Source: Mumia sp. zg.B17
GTDB lineage: Bacteria > Actinomycetota > Actinomycetes > Propionibacteriales > Nocardioidaceae
Direction: 5' to 3'
DNA: 64,000 bases
Assembly (NCBI RefSeq): GCF_019550915.1
Contig: NZ_JAHWCI010000002.1
Span: 124,001-188,000 of the forward strand
The notes beneath the pieces are model-generated. The model had not been told where the DNA came from. It did not search any database and saw only the letters and a list, made by a program, of their open reading frames with translations. Below, one piece after another: positions 63,220 to 64,000 of this stretch. The position numbers and the translations under genes are program-made. How positions within the stretch are numbered: position 1 is the first letter of the stretch; each line of letters begins with the position of its first letter.

Positions 63220-63573
63220 TCACTCCCCGCCGAGATCGAGGATCGGCCGCACCTCGACGACCGCGCTGGGGCACTGCTTCGCGAGCGCGAGCGCGGTGTC
63301 GAGCCCGTCGCACTCGATCAGGTAGTAGCCGCCGAACGCCTCCTTCGACTCGACGAACGGTCCGTCGGTGACGACCGGCTCGGGCCCGTTGCGCACGGTC
63401 GTCGCGGTCGTCGTCGGCTGCAGCGCCTCGCCCCCGTGGTCGACACCACCGGCGGCCGCGACCGCCTTGGAGAATCGGTCGTGGGCAGCCATCACGCGTT
63501 CCCACTCCTCGGGGGACGCCTCGGCCCACGTGGCCTCGTCGTCGAACAGGATGAAGAGGTAGCGCTCGCTCAT
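63220..63573 (-). CDS. YCII-related (DGPF) protein, ECF42 partner
   Basis: 117 aa from the ATG at 63573 (MSERYLFILFDDEATWAEAS), with GAAGGAG in front. The DGPF motif is at residues 70-73 (VVTDGPFVESKEAFGGYYLI), the hallmark of the YCII-like dimeric alpha-beta barrel family linked to ECF42 sigma factors. It lies 27 nt before the sigma gene, so both are probably one unit. Actual function is unknown. The C-terminal VVEVRPILDLGGE is short and acidic. Confidence 0.9.
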   Translation of the reverse strand: MSERYLFILFDDEATWAEASPEEWERVMAAHDRFSKAVAAAGGVDHGGEALQPTTTATTVRNGPEPVVTDGPFVESKEAFGGYYLIECDGLDTALALAKQCPSAVVEVRPILDLGGE

Positions 63574-63654
63574 CGGTCTCTCCTTCGGTCGGCCCCGCGG
63601 GTCGGGGCCCTCACCCGGACAACGAACAGAATCCCCCGAGATCGACAACCGGCG

Positions 63655-64000
63655 CTAGGAGTCCGTCAGCCGGAGCTGCCACTGCCCGCTCACGCTGGCC
63701 GGGCGGTAGCCGAGCGCGACGTTGACCGCCAGCATGTGCGTGTTCTCCTCGGCGTTCCACGTGTGGATGCGCCGCGCCTGCGGGCGTACGGACGCCAGCG
63801 TCTCCAGCAGACGGCACTTGACCAGCATCCCGAGGCGGTGTCCGCGGTGCTCCGGCAGCACAAGCGTGTCGTCCTGGATCACCGACTCGGGTCGTGAGTC
63901 GGTGAACTCGACGACGGTGTAGGCGGCGAGCTCCCCCGTCGGGACGTGCTCGGCCGCGACGACGAGCGCCAGGTCCCCGGTCGCCTGCCGTCGTGCCGTC
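63655..64000 (-). CDS. GNAT-family N-acetyltransferase, C-terminal half (5' truncated)
   Basis: The frame is open to the window edge at 64000, so the 5' end of the gene is outside. About 114 codons are visible: ATGDLALVVAAEHVPTGELA, later DTLVLPEHRGHRLGMLVKCR and HTWNAEENTHMLAVNVALGY, the acetyl-CoA and C-terminal motifs of a GNAT fold. They are strongly similar to the C-terminal half of the two-domain GNAT at 30039-31031, so the complete protein is probably a two-domain enzyme also. The substrate is unknown. Confidence 0.85.
   Translation of the reverse strand, partial: TARRQATGDLALVVAAEHVPTGELAAYTVVEFTDSRPESVIQDDTLVLPEHRGHRLGMLVKCRLLETLASVRPQARRIHTWNAEENTHMLAVNVALGYRPASVSGQWQLRLTDS

Overview
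The window is GC-rich DNA (about 70 % G+C by eye) from an actinobacterium. The evidence is the actinobacterial gene order (spc and alpha ribosomal operons; groES-groEL-sigD-rsdA-guaB-guaB3-oxidoreductase-guaA), zinc-type S14 and L36, many GTG starts, dense stop-start overlaps, and many apparently leaderless promoters (TAnnnT box 6-8 nt before the start codon). Gene content resembles Nocardioidaceae/Propionibacteriales (Nocardioides or Aeromicrobium-like). That placement is inference, because no 16S gene or search was available.

Region 1 (1-12.2 kb, all +) is translation core: the end of rpsC, rplP-rpmC-rpsQ-rplN-rplX-rplE-rpsZ-rpsH-rplF-rplR-rpsE-rpmD-rplO, then secY-adk-map, infA-rpmJ, and rpsM-rpsK-rpsD-rpoA-rplQ. 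Structured intergenic hairpins precede secY, infA, rpsM and rpoA. Region 2 (12.2-27.2 kb, mixed strands) is accessory: a luciferase-like monooxygenase, a TetR/methyltransferase pair with a perfect operator palindrome, a flotillin/NfeD pair, an ABC-F ATPase, an ECF41 sigma factor with its DoxX-like target, a TetR/SDR/acyl-CoA dehydrogenase cluster, an RsmC-like methyltransferase with truA, an MDR reductase and gltA. It separates rplQ from rplM-rpsI, and truA, which usually follows rplQ, is on the other strand here.

Region 3 (27.4-46.1 kb) holds rplM-rpsI-glmM, a GNAT, a BASS transporter, coaA, glmS-acpS-nnr-alr (cell-wall precursors and cofactor repair), a GNAT-TsaE fusion with tsaB-rimI, RidA, a hydrolase, an acyltransferase, small enzymes and tsaD (t6A tRNA modification). 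Region 4 (46.1-48.5 kb) is a TTG-start secreted protein with five near-identical cadherin-like repeats and a cationic C-terminal tail.

Region 5 (48.5-61.5 kb) has a THUMP-like methyltransferase, groES-groEL under two CIRCE operators, sigD with an RsdA-like anti-sigma factor, guaB, guaB3, an aldehyde dehydrogenase and a GMC oxidoreductase whose promoters share one operator layout, and guaA. Region 6 (61.5-64 kb) has a DinB-like protein, an ECF42 sigma factor with its YCII/DGPF partner, and the end of a GNAT. I saw no tRNA, rRNA, CRISPR array, insertion sequence, prophage or defence island. The most unusual items are the repeat protein, the paired 56.4/58.1 kb promoters, the ECF41 promoter pair, the GNAT-TsaE fusion and the membrane-segment remnant after rplQ.
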